Source: Deltaproteobacteria bacterium ADurb.Bin207
Lineage (GTDB): Bacteria > Myxococcota_A > Polyangia > Polyangiales > Polyangiaceae
Length of the DNA stretch: 64,000 nucleotides
Assembly: GCA_002070115.1 (NCBI GenBank)
Contig: MWCO01000028.1
Coordinates: 1-64,000 of the forward strand
Reading direction: 5' to 3'
In this document: one piece after another, positions 44,260 to 53,760 of the stretch
Numbering within the stretch: position 1 is the stretch's first letter
How the letters are laid out: every line of letters begins with the position of its first letter
Notes under the pieces: generated by a model
The model's database searches: none
What the model was told of the DNA's origin: nothing
The model's input: the letters and a program-made list of their open reading frames with translations, nothing else
Translations under genes and position numbers: made by a program

Positions 44260-45582
44260 TTACGCCAGACCAGCTTTTTGACGAAGCCGTTTGGCCTGGT
44301 TTCGAGCCTCAGCCATGATCTTGTCTGCATCGTGCCCGAGTAGTTCCCGATTTCGAACCAACCATTTTCCGTCCGCCATGACGTCACGCACGTGTTGAGC
44401 CCCTGAGGCGAATACAAGGGTATCGACGACGTTCACCACGGGAGTTTGCGCGAAGGAGTTTAGAGATATAATCAATAAATCCGCACGCTTACCTACTTCC
44501 AGGGAACCGATTTCTTGTTCGAGATGGAGCACGCGGGCCCCTTCGATCGTGCATCGATTCAGGGCTTGTTGAGCGGAAAAGCGAGCAGGTCCTTTGCGGA
44601 GTTTGGCGAGCAGTCCAGCCAGTCTCATTTCCATCCACGCATCGAGGTTGTTGTTGCAAGCAGCGCCATCGGCTCCGATTCCGACGGCAACGCCGGCTTG
44701 CATCAGTTCATCGAGGGGGGCAATTCCCGATCCAAGCTTGAGATTGGCGCTTGGGCAATGCACCACGCGCGTACCTTGGGCGGCAACGGACCGCACCTGG
44801 CGAGCGGTGAGTTGCACCCCATGAGCCAACACGCACCGCGGCCCTTTTGCGCCCCAGCGGCTCAACACATCGACATCATCAGCGCCGAAAGCGCGACGAA
44901 CGGCTTTTTTTTCTTCGCCATGTTCCGCGGCATGCACATGAAGAAAAGAGCCGGCTTGCATGCGTTCGACCGTCTCGCGGATGAGACGTTCGCTACAAGA
45001 CAGAATGAAGCGAGGTGCATAGGCATAACGAATTCGACCATGGTTTGCGCCATCCCAATGAGCGCATAACGCATCGCTCTGTGCCAAGCTTGCCTTGGTG
45101 CTTTCTCGCAAGGCTCCGGGAACACCTCGACCGCGGTCCATCATGACTTTTCCCCCAAAGACCCGAATTCCGAAACGAAGGCATGCATCGAGGATGACAT
45201 CGTAGCCATGGGTCGAACCCATATCGAGAATCGTCGTCGTTCCCCCAAGCACGAGTTCCGCGAGGGATAGTTCAGCGCTCGCGTGCAGGCTGCGTTCATC
45301 GTGGGCAGCTTCGAGAGGCCAGACACGTTTCTGGAGCCACGTGAGCAACGGAAGGTCCTCCCCCATTCCCCGCATCAGCGTTTGGCATACATGAACGTGA
45401 GTTTGGATGAGGCCCGGGATGATGGCGCATCCGCTGGCATCGACGATTTCGACGGAAGCGTGAGCACGCCGACGCGCGTCAGGTCCTATCGCAAGAATGC
45501 GCCCGTTACGGATGACGATATCACCGCGAACGACGGTTTCTTGGGGATCGCAAGCAACGATATGGCCGTCGGAAACGATCAA
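44260..45582 (-). CDS. Amidohydrolase, MTA/SAH deaminase-like
   Basis: The 440-residue metalloenzyme has the TIM-barrel metal motifs THVHVCQTL, HVHAAEH, LAHGVQL and the catalytic region GADGAACNNNLD, close to MtaD/TRZ-ATZ deaminases of methylthioadenosine, S-adenosylhomocysteine, 5'-deoxyadenosine or 8-oxoguanine. A TTG at 45582 is the formal start, but a CTG at 45591 lies 5 nt after GGAGGT and gives N-terminus MTDLIVSDG; it may be the true start and would overlap the cytidine deaminase stop. It ends 11 nt from the convergent FrzS-like gene. Third gene of a nucleoside salvage operon, so deamination of a purine nucleoside or base is likely. Confidence 0.85.
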   Translation of the reverse strand: MIVSDGHIVACDPQETVVRGDIVIRNGRILAIGPDARRRAHASVEIVDASGCAIIPGLIQTHVHVCQTLMRGMGEDLPLLTWLQKRVWPLEAAHDERSLHASAELSLAELVLGGTTTILDMGSTHGYDVILDACLRFGIRVFGGKVMMDRGRGVPGALRESTKASLAQSDALCAHWDGANHGRIRYAYAPRFILSCSERLIRETVERMQAGSFLHVHAAEHGEEKKAVRRAFGADDVDVLSRWGAKGPRCVLAHGVQLTARQVRSVAAQGTRVVHCPSANLKLGSGIAPLDELMQAGVAVGIGADGAACNNNLDAWMEMRLAGLLAKLRKGPARFSAQQALNRCTIEGARVLHLEQEIGSLEVGKRADLLIISLNSFAQTPVVNVVDTLVFASGAQHVRDVMADGKWLVRNRELLGHDADKIMAEARNQAKRLRQKAGLA

Positions 45583-45587
45583 ATCAG

Positions 45588-46022
45588 TCAGGATGCACCT
45601 CCTTCGTGGGAAGGGAGCATGTCACCACGGAAAGCATCGGGCAGCAGTTTCGCCAAAGATGTCGTACGAGCCATGGTGCCGGGAACGGTGGAGGCCAAGT
45701 GGATGGGAATATCTTGGGCAAACTCCGCGAGTACCTGACGGCACATGCCGCACGGGGGGGTGGGCGAAGGGGCTCCCGTGACAACGGCGATGGCGCGAAT
45801 TTCTCTTTCTCCGCTTGCCACCATGGTATCGACAGCCACTCGTTCCGCGCAAATACACAGGCCAAACGACGCGTTTTCCACGTTACAACCGACAACGATC
45901 CGGCCCGAACCCGTAAGGATCGCCGCTCCCACGGGAAACGTCGAATACGGAACATACGCATTCGATCGAGCGTCCGTAGCGGCATCGACCAATGCATCCC
46001 AGTCGATGGCAGAGCGATTCAC
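45588..46022 (-). CDS. cdd: Cytidine deaminase
   Basis: A GTG start at 46022 overlaps the PNP stop (GTGA) and gives 144 residues, the normal length of the tetrameric, one-domain enzyme. The active-site motifs are present: NASFGLCICAERVA (zinc Cys and catalytic Glu) and PCGMCRQVL (two further zinc Cys). It converts cytidine or deoxycytidine to uridine or deoxyuridine. Translational coupling to PNP upstream and to the amidohydrolase downstream defines a salvage operon for nucleosides. Confidence 0.95.
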   Translation of the reverse strand: MNRSAIDWDALVDAATDARSNAYVPYSTFPVGAAILTGSGRIVVGCNVENASFGLCICAERVAVDTMVASGEREIRAIAVVTGAPSPTPPCGMCRQVLAEFAQDIPIHLASTVPGTMARTTSLAKLLPDAFRGDMLPSHEGGAS

Positions 46023-46864
46023 GATGCGATCTCCTGTGCGGATAGGATAACGAAGCGTCGGATGAGGCGAACGAAGTCCGCGCGAGTACGGTTGGCAACC
46101 TGCTCGACTTCCTTGTGATCGAGAGGATGCGAAGAGATACCCGCGGCCAGATTGGTGATACAAGAGATGGCCGCGGTGCGCACCTGCATGTGTCGAAGAG
46201 CGATGACTTCCGGGACCGTGCTCATCCCTACCGCATCGGCGCCGAGTGTTCGTGCCATTCGAATCTCCGCGGGCGTTTCGTATGTTGGACCAAGGTTGGC
46301 CTGGTACACGCCCTCATGCAATGAGATGCCTTCGATTCGCGCGGCCTTGCGAGCCACTTCGCAAAGACCACGGTCGTAGGCTTCGGTCATGTCGGGAAAG
46401 CGTGTGCCGAACTCATCGATATTCGGGCCGACAAGAGGATTTCGGCCTGTCATGTTGATGTGGTCGATGATGAGCATCAAGTCACCGGCAAGCAATGATG
46501 GGTGTACGCCGCCCGCCGCATTGGTGATCAGCACGGCTTCACAACCGAGCCGGGCGAGCATACGAACGCCAAACACGACCCGTTCGGGTTCGTGGCCTTC
46601 ATACAAGTGGACACGTCCTTGCATGCAAGCGACGGGCACGTTTTCGACGCGTCCCAAGGACAGCACGCCCGCGTGTCCAACGACCCGAGACATCGGCATA
46701 TTGGGGATATCCTGGTATCCGATGCGGGAGGCATCCTCGAGGGTATCGCCGAACGCGCCCAGACCGGAGCCGAGAACCACGCCGATGGTCGGCCGTTGGG
46801 CGTGAACACGGCGGATAGCGGAGACGGCCTCATCGAGAAGGCCGGTGATGGATTGGGTACTCAT
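46019..46864 (-). CDS. Purine-nucleoside phosphorylase (trimeric, PNP-I type)
   Basis: The start MSTQSITGLLDEAV at 46864 gives 281 residues, typical for the trimeric mammalian-like class that splits inosine and guanosine. It has GVVLGSGLGAFGD (phosphate loop), VACMQGRVHLYEGHEP, LITNAAGGVHP, GPTYETPAEIRM and GMSTVPEVIALRH, followed by the Asn-containing CITNLAAGIS. The Asn in ITNLAAG marks 6-oxopurine preference. It is the first gene of the minus-strand operon with cdd and the amidohydrolase. The divergent small gene starts about 100 nt away, leaving a short shared promoter region. Confidence 0.95.
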   Translation of the reverse strand: MSTQSITGLLDEAVSAIRRVHAQRPTIGVVLGSGLGAFGDTLEDASRIGYQDIPNMPMSRVVGHAGVLSLGRVENVPVACMQGRVHLYEGHEPERVVFGVRMLARLGCEAVLITNAAGGVHPSLLAGDLMLIIDHINMTGRNPLVGPNIDEFGTRFPDMTEAYDRGLCEVARKAARIEGISLHEGVYQANLGPTYETPAEIRMARTLGADAVGMSTVPEVIALRHMQVRTAAISCITNLAAGISSHPLDHKEVEQVANRTRADFVRLIRRFVILSAQEIAS

Positions 46865-46966
46865 GGGGCAGGAGGCTACAACGGATGACGGCAAAGGGGA
46901 GCCAGGATGTTGGATTTGGGCACGAAGGGCTGGCGTTGGGGCAGCGTTTTGGCTAGACAGCACCGC

Positions 46967-47302
46967 ATGGCTTCGAAGTTTAGCGACTTTCTCACAGAAA
47001 AGAAGATCGACCCCCGTAGCGTGCTGGCCGCGTCCAAGATGATCGAGCGACTACGTCCCGAGGATCGCGCTATCCGGCTCAAAGAGCGAATCGCCCGTCG
47101 TAGCGAAGACGGGATGCCCGAGGAGATGAAAAAGAATCGGGTCAAGCCCAAGTCGGGAAAGCCGGTTACACGACCCGCCATGCAGGCGGCGCTGGAAGGC
47201 AAAGCCATTTCCGGTCCGCTCAAGACGAGGCTTGTGCGAGCCGTCAATCATATCCTTCAGGTCAAAAAGCTGAATCAAGTGGATATTCGCACGCTTTTCT
47301 AA
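46967..47302 (+). CDS. Small basic protein, conserved-looking, function unknown
   Basis: The 111-residue product (start MASKFSDFLTEKKID at 46967; a longer frame from 46907 is possible) is very rich in Lys and Arg in the middle (RAIRLKERIARRSEDGM, then MKKNRVKPKSGKPV). The C-terminal ~40 residues look like a helical motif (QAALEGKAISGPLKTRLVRA). No known domain is recognised, but codon usage looks genuine. A nucleic-acid binding role would fit the charge, which is inference only. Confidence 0.6.
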   Translation: MASKFSDFLTEKKIDPRSVLAASKMIERLRPEDRAIRLKERIARRSEDGMPEEMKKNRVKPKSGKPVTRPAMQAALEGKAISGPLKTRLVRAVNHILQVKKLNQVDIRTLF

Positions 47303-47636
47303 AACCTGTTCACGCACACGCGCGGTGGATGGTTCCGCCGAGCTAGGGTGTCATGGTTCCGGGCTTGGGATGCCTTGGGGTGTGTTTTGTCATCCCCCCT
47401 CGGGCAACCCTTATGGATTCTCTGCCACCTCGCGCCAAGGACCGCATCATACGCCCCTCATCCCTTCTCGAGCGCCTTTTGGGGGCAGCCATGGGAGGAT
47501 TTGGCGACGGAACCCCTCGTGGCGTCGCTAACCTGATATGCTTACACCCTCTCGCGACTGAGCACCTGAGCTTTGGCGACTGGACCGCGATCCAGCGTCG
47601 AGCAGACCAACCCTGATCAATGAGGATAGGTTAACG
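47303..47636. other. 334-bp leader region of prkA
   Basis: No convincing gene. A frame of 88 codons at 47353-47616 ends just before prkA and reads PPRAKDRIIRPSSLLERLLG in its middle, but it lacks a ribosome binding site and known homologues. The region likely holds the prkA promoter; its clear features are a GAGGAT ribosome binding site just before the ATG and a C/T-rich stretch at 47390-47400. Confidence 0.35.
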
Positions 47637-49697
47637 ATGGGTGAATCTAAGATGAGCATGGTCGATGCGATCGCGAAAATGCAGAACTACGATCTGTATC
47701 GGGATCTGAATTGGGAGGGTTCCTTCGAGGATTACCTCCAAATCGTGCGCGACAAGCCGCAGGTCACGCGCAACGCGTTCCAGCGTGTGTACGACATGAT
47801 CGTCAGCCATGGGACCGAGGAGTACATCGACAACAAGAAACGGCTCGTTCGATATAACTTTTTCCGCGACGAAGCGAATCATGAGGCCGACGCCATCTAC
47901 GGGCTGGACATCCCACTGATGCGCCTGGTTCACGTGTTCAAAGCCGCGGCCCAAGGATATGGTCCGGAAAAACGCGTAGTATTACTTCACGGGCCTGTCG
48001 GATCGTCCAAGTCCACCATTGTTCGCCTGATCAAAAAAGGCTTGGAACAATATACGCGAATCCCGGAAGGTGCCTTATACACATTTCGATGGGTCAACCT
48101 GCGGGAAATGGGGCTGTCCACACAAGAAGACAGCATGAATTGCCCCATGCACGAAGAGCCCCTGCGTCTCATTCCGCAATCCTGGCGGGAAAAAACTATC
48201 GACGATCTCGGTTTATCCAACGATCGGTTTCGGGTTCGTGTTCAAGGCGATCTCGATCCCGCTTGCCGCTTCATATACCGCCATTTGTTGCAAGCCTACC
48301 AAGGCGACTGGGCGAAAATGATCAGCAAACACGTGCGAGTCTACCGTCTGGTCATGAGCGAACAGGATCGCATCGGCATCGGGACCTTCCAACCCAAAGA
48401 CGAAAAAAACCAAGACTCCACCGAACTGACGGGCGACATCAACTACAGAAAGATCGCGGAATATGGCTCGGACAGCGATCCCCGCGCTTTCAACTTCGAT
48501 GGTGAATTCAACATTGCCAATCGAGGAATCGTCGAATTCGTCGAGGTTCTCAAACTCGATGTCGCCTTCTTGTACGATCTGCTCGGCGCTTCTCAAGAAC
48601 ACAAAATAAAGCCGAAAAAATTCGCGCAAACAGACATCGACGAAGTCATCATTGGGCATACCAATGAAGCGGAATACACAAAACTTCTCAACAACGAGTT
48701 CATGGAAGCGCTGAGGGACCGAACGATAAAAATCGATATTCCCTACATCACACGCCTATCCGAGGAGATCCGCATCTACGAAAAGGACTTCTCAGCACAA
48801 AAAGTGCGCGGCATCCATGTCGCTCCCCATACCCTCGAGGTGGCAGCCATGTGGGCCGTACTCACCCGGCTCGAGGACCCCAAAAAGCATTCCCTGTCAC
48901 TCATTCAAAAACTCAAGCTCTACGATGGCAAAGTCCTGCCCGGATATACACAAGACAACGTCAAAGAGCTTCGGAAAGAATCCAAACGCGAGGGCATGGA
49001 GGGAATTAGCCCCCGCTACGTCCAAGACAAAATCTCCAATGTCCTCGTCAACGACATGGGCGAAGGCACCATCAATCCCTTCATGGTCCTCAACGAACTC
49101 GAAAAAGGTTTGCGTCACCATTCGCTCATCAGCAGCGATGAACAGCGAAAGCGCTTCGCGGAAGCCATCGGTATCGTCAAACTCGAATACGAGGACATCG
49201 TCAAAAACGAGGTGCAGCGCGCCATCAGCGCCGATGATGACTCGATCGACAAACTCGCTTCCAACTACATCGACAACGTCAAAGCCTTCACACTCCGAGA
49301 AAAGGTGCGAAATCGCTATACCGGGCAAGATGATGAACCCGATGAGCGACTCATGCGATCCATTGAAGAAAAGATCGACATCCCCGAAAACCGAAAAGAG
49401 GATTTCCGTCGAGAAATCATGAACTTCATCGGAGCCCTTGCGGTCGACGGAAAGCGCTTTGATTGGCGAACCAATGAACGACTTCGGACCGCTCTTCAAC
49501 GAAAGCTATTCGAAGATCAGAAAGACTCCATCAAACTCAAGACCCTCGTGGCTTCGGTGGTCGACAAGAAAACCCAAGAAAAAATCGATACCATCAAAGA
49601 CAAACTCATCCAGTACTACGGCTACAACGAGGTGAGCGCCACGGACGTCCTGAACTTCGTGGCTTCGATTTTTGCCCGCGGCGACGCCAAAGAATAA
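47637..49697 (+). CDS. prkA: PrkA-family serine protein kinase/AAA protein
   Basis: The 686-residue protein matches PrkA/YeaG in length and order: an N-terminal regulatory part, an AAA core with Walker [10 protein letters not shown] (residues 119-127), the Cys-containing [29 protein letters not shown], the NRGIVEFVE and [12 protein letters not shown] strands, and a C-terminal PrkA kinase-like domain ([13 protein letters not shown] onward). PrkA proteins act in stress, starvation and sporulation; some work has suggested AAA protease activity rather than kinase. The usual partners YeaH and SpoVR are not next to it here. A possible role in fruiting-body development is inference. Confidence 0.92.
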   Translation: MGESKMSMVDAIAKMQNYDLYRDLNWEGSFEDYLQIVRDKPQVTRNAFQRVYDMIVSHGTEEYIDNKKRLVRYNFFRDEANHEADAIYGLDIPLMRLVHVFKAAAQGYGPEKRVVLLHGPVGSSKSTIVRLIKKGLEQYTRIPEGALYTFRWVNLREMGLSTQEDSMNCPMHEEPLRLIPQSWREKTIDDLGLSNDRFRVRVQGDLDPACRFIYRHLLQAYQGDWAKMISKHVRVYRLVMSEQDRIGIGTFQPKDEKNQDSTELTGDINYRKIAEYGSDSDPRAFNFDGEFNIANRGIVEFVEVLKLDVAFLYDLLGASQEHKIKPKKFAQTDIDEVIIGHTNEAEYTKLLNNEFMEALRDRTIKIDIPYITRLSEEIRIYEKDFSAQKVRGIHVAPHTLEVAAMWAVLTRLEDPKKHSLSLIQKLKLYDGKVLPGYTQDNVKELRKESKREGMEGISPRYVQDKISNVLVNDMGEGTINPFMVLNELEKGLRHHSLISSDEQRKRFAEAIGIVKLEYEDIVKNEVQRAISADDDSIDKLASNYIDNVKAFTLREKVRNRYTGQDDEPDERLMRSIEEKIDIPENRKEDFRREIMNFIGALAVDGKRFDWRTNERLRTALQRKLFEDQKDSIKLKTLVASVVDKKTQEKIDTIKDKLIQYYGYNEVSATDVLNFVASIFARGDAKE

Positions 49698-49726
49698 CCG
49701 TTGGCTAAACGTTTTCCGCATACGGT

Positions 49727-50110
49727 TTAGCGCGTGGGTGGCGCGCTTTGGCCCTGCGGCGACAAAAGATGAGGTTGCAACTGCCGCCACCCTCGATCGA
49801 GATCCCTCTGCCAAGCCGGTAGTATCGACCCGGGATACGTTCGCCCAATCGCGTACGCTTGCAACATCCACCGACGCGCTTCCTCATAGTTTCCCAGCAC
49901 GAGCATCGATAGTCCTCGATAGGTTGCGTACTCGGCTTGTCGAGACGGCGGCTCGGAACCAATCTCCTGCTCGTAATGCTGCAGCACTTCCGCCGATTCG
50001 ATATAGCGCCCTTGTTCGTAAAGATTTCGCCCCCTGTCGACATACCCGCCACAAGCCACAACGCTCGTCGATAACAGAACGGCAATCCGGTGTGTTGCAC
50101 ACAATCTCAT
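49727..50110 (-). CDS. Small TPR lipoprotein
   Basis: Starting at the ATG at 50110 places a lipoprotein signal at the N-terminus (MRLCATHRIAVLLSTSVVAC, lipobox VVAC); longer starts at 50128 and 50152 are possible. The mature protein of ~107 residues contains one or two TPR-like helix pairs (GRNLYEQGRYIESAEVLQHY and GLSMLVLGNYEEARRWMLQA). Such lipoproteins often scaffold envelope complexes. It lies 150 nt downstream of the large TPR gene on the same strand and could be co-transcribed with it. Confidence 0.6.
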   Translation of the reverse strand: MRLCATHRIAVLLSTSVVACGGYVDRGRNLYEQGRYIESAEVLQHYEQEIGSEPPSRQAEYATYRGLSMLVLGNYEEARRWMLQAYAIGRTYPGSILPAWQRDLDRGWRQLQPHLLSPQGQSAPPTR

Positions 50111-50261
50111 CGAACACCCATGGCTCATCCGGTCTTCACCGTAGCGTATCATGGCCCGACAGGCACGCTACGGTACCCGTGTAAAGCACATCACGATCGT
50201 ATCGAGCATCGGCTCCAGGGCAATGCGCCCACTACCATCGCTTCTCGCCACTCACGCAGGT

Positions 50262-53249
50262 TCAGCGAGAAGGTTTGCCTGCGTCGAATAAGTCCGCAAA
50301 AGCCTGATCGAAGTCGTCCATATCCGAAGCGGCAGGTCGAGCCGGTTGCGTCGATGGCTGCAACGTTCGAACACGTTGGGAAACGTCCCGGAACCCCGGA
50401 TCCCGTCTCATCACTTTGTCGAAGTAGTACAGCGCTTCTTGTGGGTTATCCCGAGACTGATAGATGGCGCCAAGTTCGAAGTACAGCGCGAGTTCTTGTT
50501 CCACGGTCTTGTGCTCCGCGTGCAAGCCGCGGATGAAGGCTTCGATCGCGCCATCCAAGTCCCCGATTTCGGTGCGAATCAACCCGATCATGGACCAACA
50601 TACACACTCGCGTTTTGCATCTCTCGCGGCCATCGTGAATTCGGCGATGGCATCGGAATGAAGCCCCATCTCTTTGTAGGCCATCCCCAAGTCGTAGTGG
50701 GTTTGGCTATCACTTTCCGAAACCTGCGCTTTCACACCTTCCTTGAACTTGGCGAAAACCTCCTCCACATCCACTGGCTTGCCAAAACCTTCAGGAATCT
50801 GCGGTTGCGGTGAGAACGGCTCCACATCCATCTGTTCGAGCGAAGCGGCAATGTCGAAAGCATTGTCATGCGCTGACTCCAAATATGGAGCTTGAGACTG
50901 CCTATGATCGTCGCTGGCTTCCCCGGCCATGGCTTCAGCGATCTCTCTTGCACGCTCCAACAGCAATGGATGATTGGGAAAGCGCCCCATTTGCTCTTCG
51001 AGCACCCCCATCGCATCCTCGAATAGTCCCCGTGACGCAAAAAAATCCGCTTCTTCAAGGGCATCTTCGAGAGAATCCCCTCCGCGAAACCCTCTGGTTC
51101 CCGCAAGAGGCGAAAGCGATATATCGGTCGCTTCGACGCGAGGTGAATGCGAATCCTCCTGTCCGAAACCGGAGGCGTCTTGCTGAAATTCAGCACCGAA
51201 ATAATCTTCTCTCACCGAGGAAGGAGCAGCAAAACCGATGTGCAAGTCATCCATCGATTCTGGCCCCCGATCCTCATCCGACAACGGGAAACTCGGCAGC
51301 GGTTCCTTTTCCACAAAAGGATCATCGAGCAGCGTTTGGAATGGCATTCGCTGCATTCCATCCATCGCTGCAAAAGGATCATCGGCCGTCAACAGCGACG
51401 AATAATCAGCCTGCTCCGCGGCAGGAACCGATGACATGGCATAAGAAGGATTGATTTCTTCCAAGTCATAGGAAGGCAACGGTTCGGCTCGTTCGTAACC
51501 TCCGGAAAACGAATCAACCTCCTGCATGAAATCAGAGGTGGAATGCGGAACACTGTCGATCGCCGAACGAGAAGACCTATCCGTCCACGAAGAAATGTCA
51601 TACCCAAGATGAACCAAAAGGTCTCGTGCGCCGATATGGAGGGGATCGAGGGCAAGAACTTCGGACAACAATTGTGCACCCGATTGCACGTCTTGCGCCT
51701 TGAGATACATGCCCGCGATGATCATGAGTTCTTCGCAAGCGCTCGAATAATCCCCGGCCTCGATGAGCATTTCTTTCAACGCAAACCGCAGATCGAAAGC
51801 GTCGGGTTGCACATCCAAACCAGCCCGTAAGGTTTCAATGGCCTGGTCGATCAAGTGGTGACTTCGAAATGCGCTCGCGTTCGCAAGGACTTGCTGCGCA
51901 TAAGCCGCCATGTCGAAAGGTTCGATACCCACTTCCTCGACAGGCTCGAGAGCTTCGGGAACACGAACCGTTCGGATGGACCGAGGAGCTTCGTCCATCG
52001 TGGGCCGAACGCCAACCTCGGTATCCGTCAAAGGCTCCAACTCCTCAAACCCATCACCAAGCCCAAAGTCCTCTTGGTGAACCGCACTAACCTCGAGGAC
52101 CCCTTCGGGTTCGGCCGCATCGCTGGATTCGATTTCCAGTTCGACACTCACCATATCGGAGAAAACAACGGCCTCTTCCGACACTTCGATCACGGCGTCC
52201 TCGGACGTTACCGTCGAAACCTGCACCGACGGAGGCGGCTCGGAACGAGGCGCAGGAAATGCCGATGCGCGCTCTGCCGCGAGAATCGAGCGCGCCAGGG
52301 CTTGCACCGCTTCGTCTTCGGGCGCCTCTTTGATCAAGGCTTGCGCCGCTTCTTTCGCAATCGCAAACTCGCCCTTGTCTCTTGCGATTCGCGCGATCTC
52401 CTTGCGCACTTCCGTGGCTTTCGGTGCCTGCCCAATCGCTTCAAACGCTCTCGAAAGCAACATCAACGTGTTGAGATCTCGATTGTCCGCTTGAAAGCAA
52501 ATCTGCAGCTTCGAAAGAGCCTGCATGCCATCGTCATCACGACCACGATCGAGATAGATTTCCGCCGCTCGACGCGCCAACGCCGGATCGAGCTTTTGAA
52601 AAAGCATCCTCTCGATCACCTTCAACGCGTCGTCACTTCGGCCCATCCCGAGCAGAATTTCCGAAGCCATCGAGTACTGACTCAACGCCTCGTCCGTCCT
52701 GTCTTGCCCCAACAAAGCCTCGGCCAATCGCAATCGTGTGAGTGGATTGTTGCCGTTGATTTCGACGATCTTCTGAAAGATCTCGATGGCTTCATGATTT
52801 CGACCGGAACGCTGTAAGTGAGCCGCATACTCGTCGTAGGCCGCAAGCGCATCGCTCGTCAGCCCAAGGTCCTGATAAAGCTGCGCCAACTGCGGGATGA
52901 TGTGCGCGTACTTCTCCGTCAGTTCGGCGGGCTGCTTGCGTATGCTCTCCCGAATCTGTTTGTATACGGCGATGGCCTTGAGCAAAAACCCCTGCGCCGC
53001 ATAGTAGCGCGCTACCCGCTCGTAGGTGGCGATCGCCGCATCGAAATCCTGTGTCCGCGCTTGAAGATCACCGATCTTCAACAACGTTCGCGCATCGTTG
53101 GGATCCTCCCGGACAATCTTTTGGTACTCGGCGATAGCTCGGTCAAACCGCTTCTTCTCGACGTACTTCTGGGCAGTCTGGAGGACCTTTTCTCGGTCGG
53201 TGAGCACGGTAGCGTGGACTCCGGAGAGGGCCGCAGGAACAACATTCAC
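50262..53249 (-). CDS. Large cytosolic TPR protein, possibly SgmX-like
   Basis: The 995-residue protein (GTG 53249; a GTG at 53207 is also plausible, with GGAG upstream) begins with a dense array of TPRs: QKYVEKKRFDRAIAEYQKIV, TQDFDAAIATYERVARYYAA and others to residue ~320. A long acidic, Ser/Pro-rich disordered stretch (residues ~335-790) with a further helical patch follows. A second TPR array ends the protein (THYDLGMAYKEMGLHSDAI, LYFELGAIYQSRDNPQEAL). There is no signal peptide. The N-terminal repeats resemble the TPR protein SgmX, which in Myxococcus is recruited by FrzS to activate type IV pili. The FrzS-like gene is 6 kb away, which supports but does not prove this. Confidence 0.6.
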   Translation of the reverse strand: MNVVPAALSGVHATVLTDREKVLQTAQKYVEKKRFDRAIAEYQKIVREDPNDARTLLKIGDLQARTQDFDAAIATYERVARYYAAQGFLLKAIAVYKQIRESIRKQPAELTEKYAHIIPQLAQLYQDLGLTSDALAAYDEYAAHLQRSGRNHEAIEIFQKIVEINGNNPLTRLRLAEALLGQDRTDEALSQYSMASEILLGMGRSDDALKVIERMLFQKLDPALARRAAEIYLDRGRDDDGMQALSKLQICFQADNRDLNTLMLLSRAFEAIGQAPKATEVRKEIARIARDKGEFAIAKEAAQALIKEAPEDEAVQALARSILAAERASAFPAPRSEPPPSVQVSTVTSEDAVIEVSEEAVVFSDMVSVELEIESSDAAEPEGVLEVSAVHQEDFGLGDGFEELEPLTDTEVGVRPTMDEAPRSIRTVRVPEALEPVEEVGIEPFDMAAYAQQVLANASAFRSHHLIDQAIETLRAGLDVQPDAFDLRFALKEMLIEAGDYSSACEELMIIAGMYLKAQDVQSGAQLLSEVLALDPLHIGARDLLVHLGYDISSWTDRSSRSAIDSVPHSTSDFMQEVDSFSGGYERAEPLPSYDLEEINPSYAMSSVPAAEQADYSSLLTADDPFAAMDGMQRMPFQTLLDDPFVEKEPLPSFPLSDEDRGPESMDDLHIGFAAPSSVREDYFGAEFQQDASGFGQEDSHSPRVEATDISLSPLAGTRGFRGGDSLEDALEEADFFASRGLFEDAMGVLEEQMGRFPNHPLLLERAREIAEAMAGEASDDHRQSQAPYLESAHDNAFDIAASLEQMDVEPFSPQPQIPEGFGKPVDVEEVFAKFKEGVKAQVSESDSQTHYDLGMAYKEMGLHSDAIAEFTMAARDAKRECVCWSMIGLIRTEIGDLDGAIEAFIRGLHAEHKTVEQELALYFELGAIYQSRDNPQEALYYFDKVMRRDPGFRDVSQRVRTLQPSTQPARPAASDMDDFDQAFADLFDAGKPSR

Positions 53250-53760
53250 AGCGCGCGGCCATTCATGGAAATCTACGGGTTCCCATAAGGATCCGTCAAG
53301 GAAAGTGCAGGTCTTTCGTCATGCACCATCCCAAAGCCGCAAGGACAACGAATGGGCAGAAACGACGACCTTCGATAAGTATAGTCCCCAACGAGTACCC
53401 ATGCCTTGCAAAGGTAACGGTTGGCTTCTCACGATCGAATGAACGCGCTCATCAACCATGAAACATCACAACCACATCCGCCAGCCCAAGCGCATCACCC
53501 ACGGCAATTGGCTCTTTCACAACCCAATATTCCCTGTTTTTCTAGTTGGCAGAGCGCTTTGAACCATGGCGTATATGACATGATATGACATGGCGTGACA
53601 ACCAACGTGGGGTCGTTTTTTTCGCCAACTTCCACCAACCCGTTCAACCAACAGCCCCTCGCTCACCCCAACCACCTTCCCTCACCATACCCGCTCCACC
53701 GCATGACACCCCCCCGAACCCGCACAGCCCTGCCCCCGCCACGCTACAGTCTTCCGTCCC
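53250..53760. other. 511-bp intergenic region, no gene seen
   Basis: The left side should hold the promoter of the large TPR gene. A short direct repeat (TATGACATGA/TATGACATGG, 53572-53591) is present. The right part is C-rich and gives only Pro-rich low-complexity frames. From about 53761 the decayed tldD begins, so the promoter of that former gene may lie here. Confidence 0.4.

Noticed and set aside
53543-53556. TAGTTGGCAGAGCG, similar to a tRNA D-arm
   Set aside because: No acceptor, anticodon or T-arm around it; not a tRNA.
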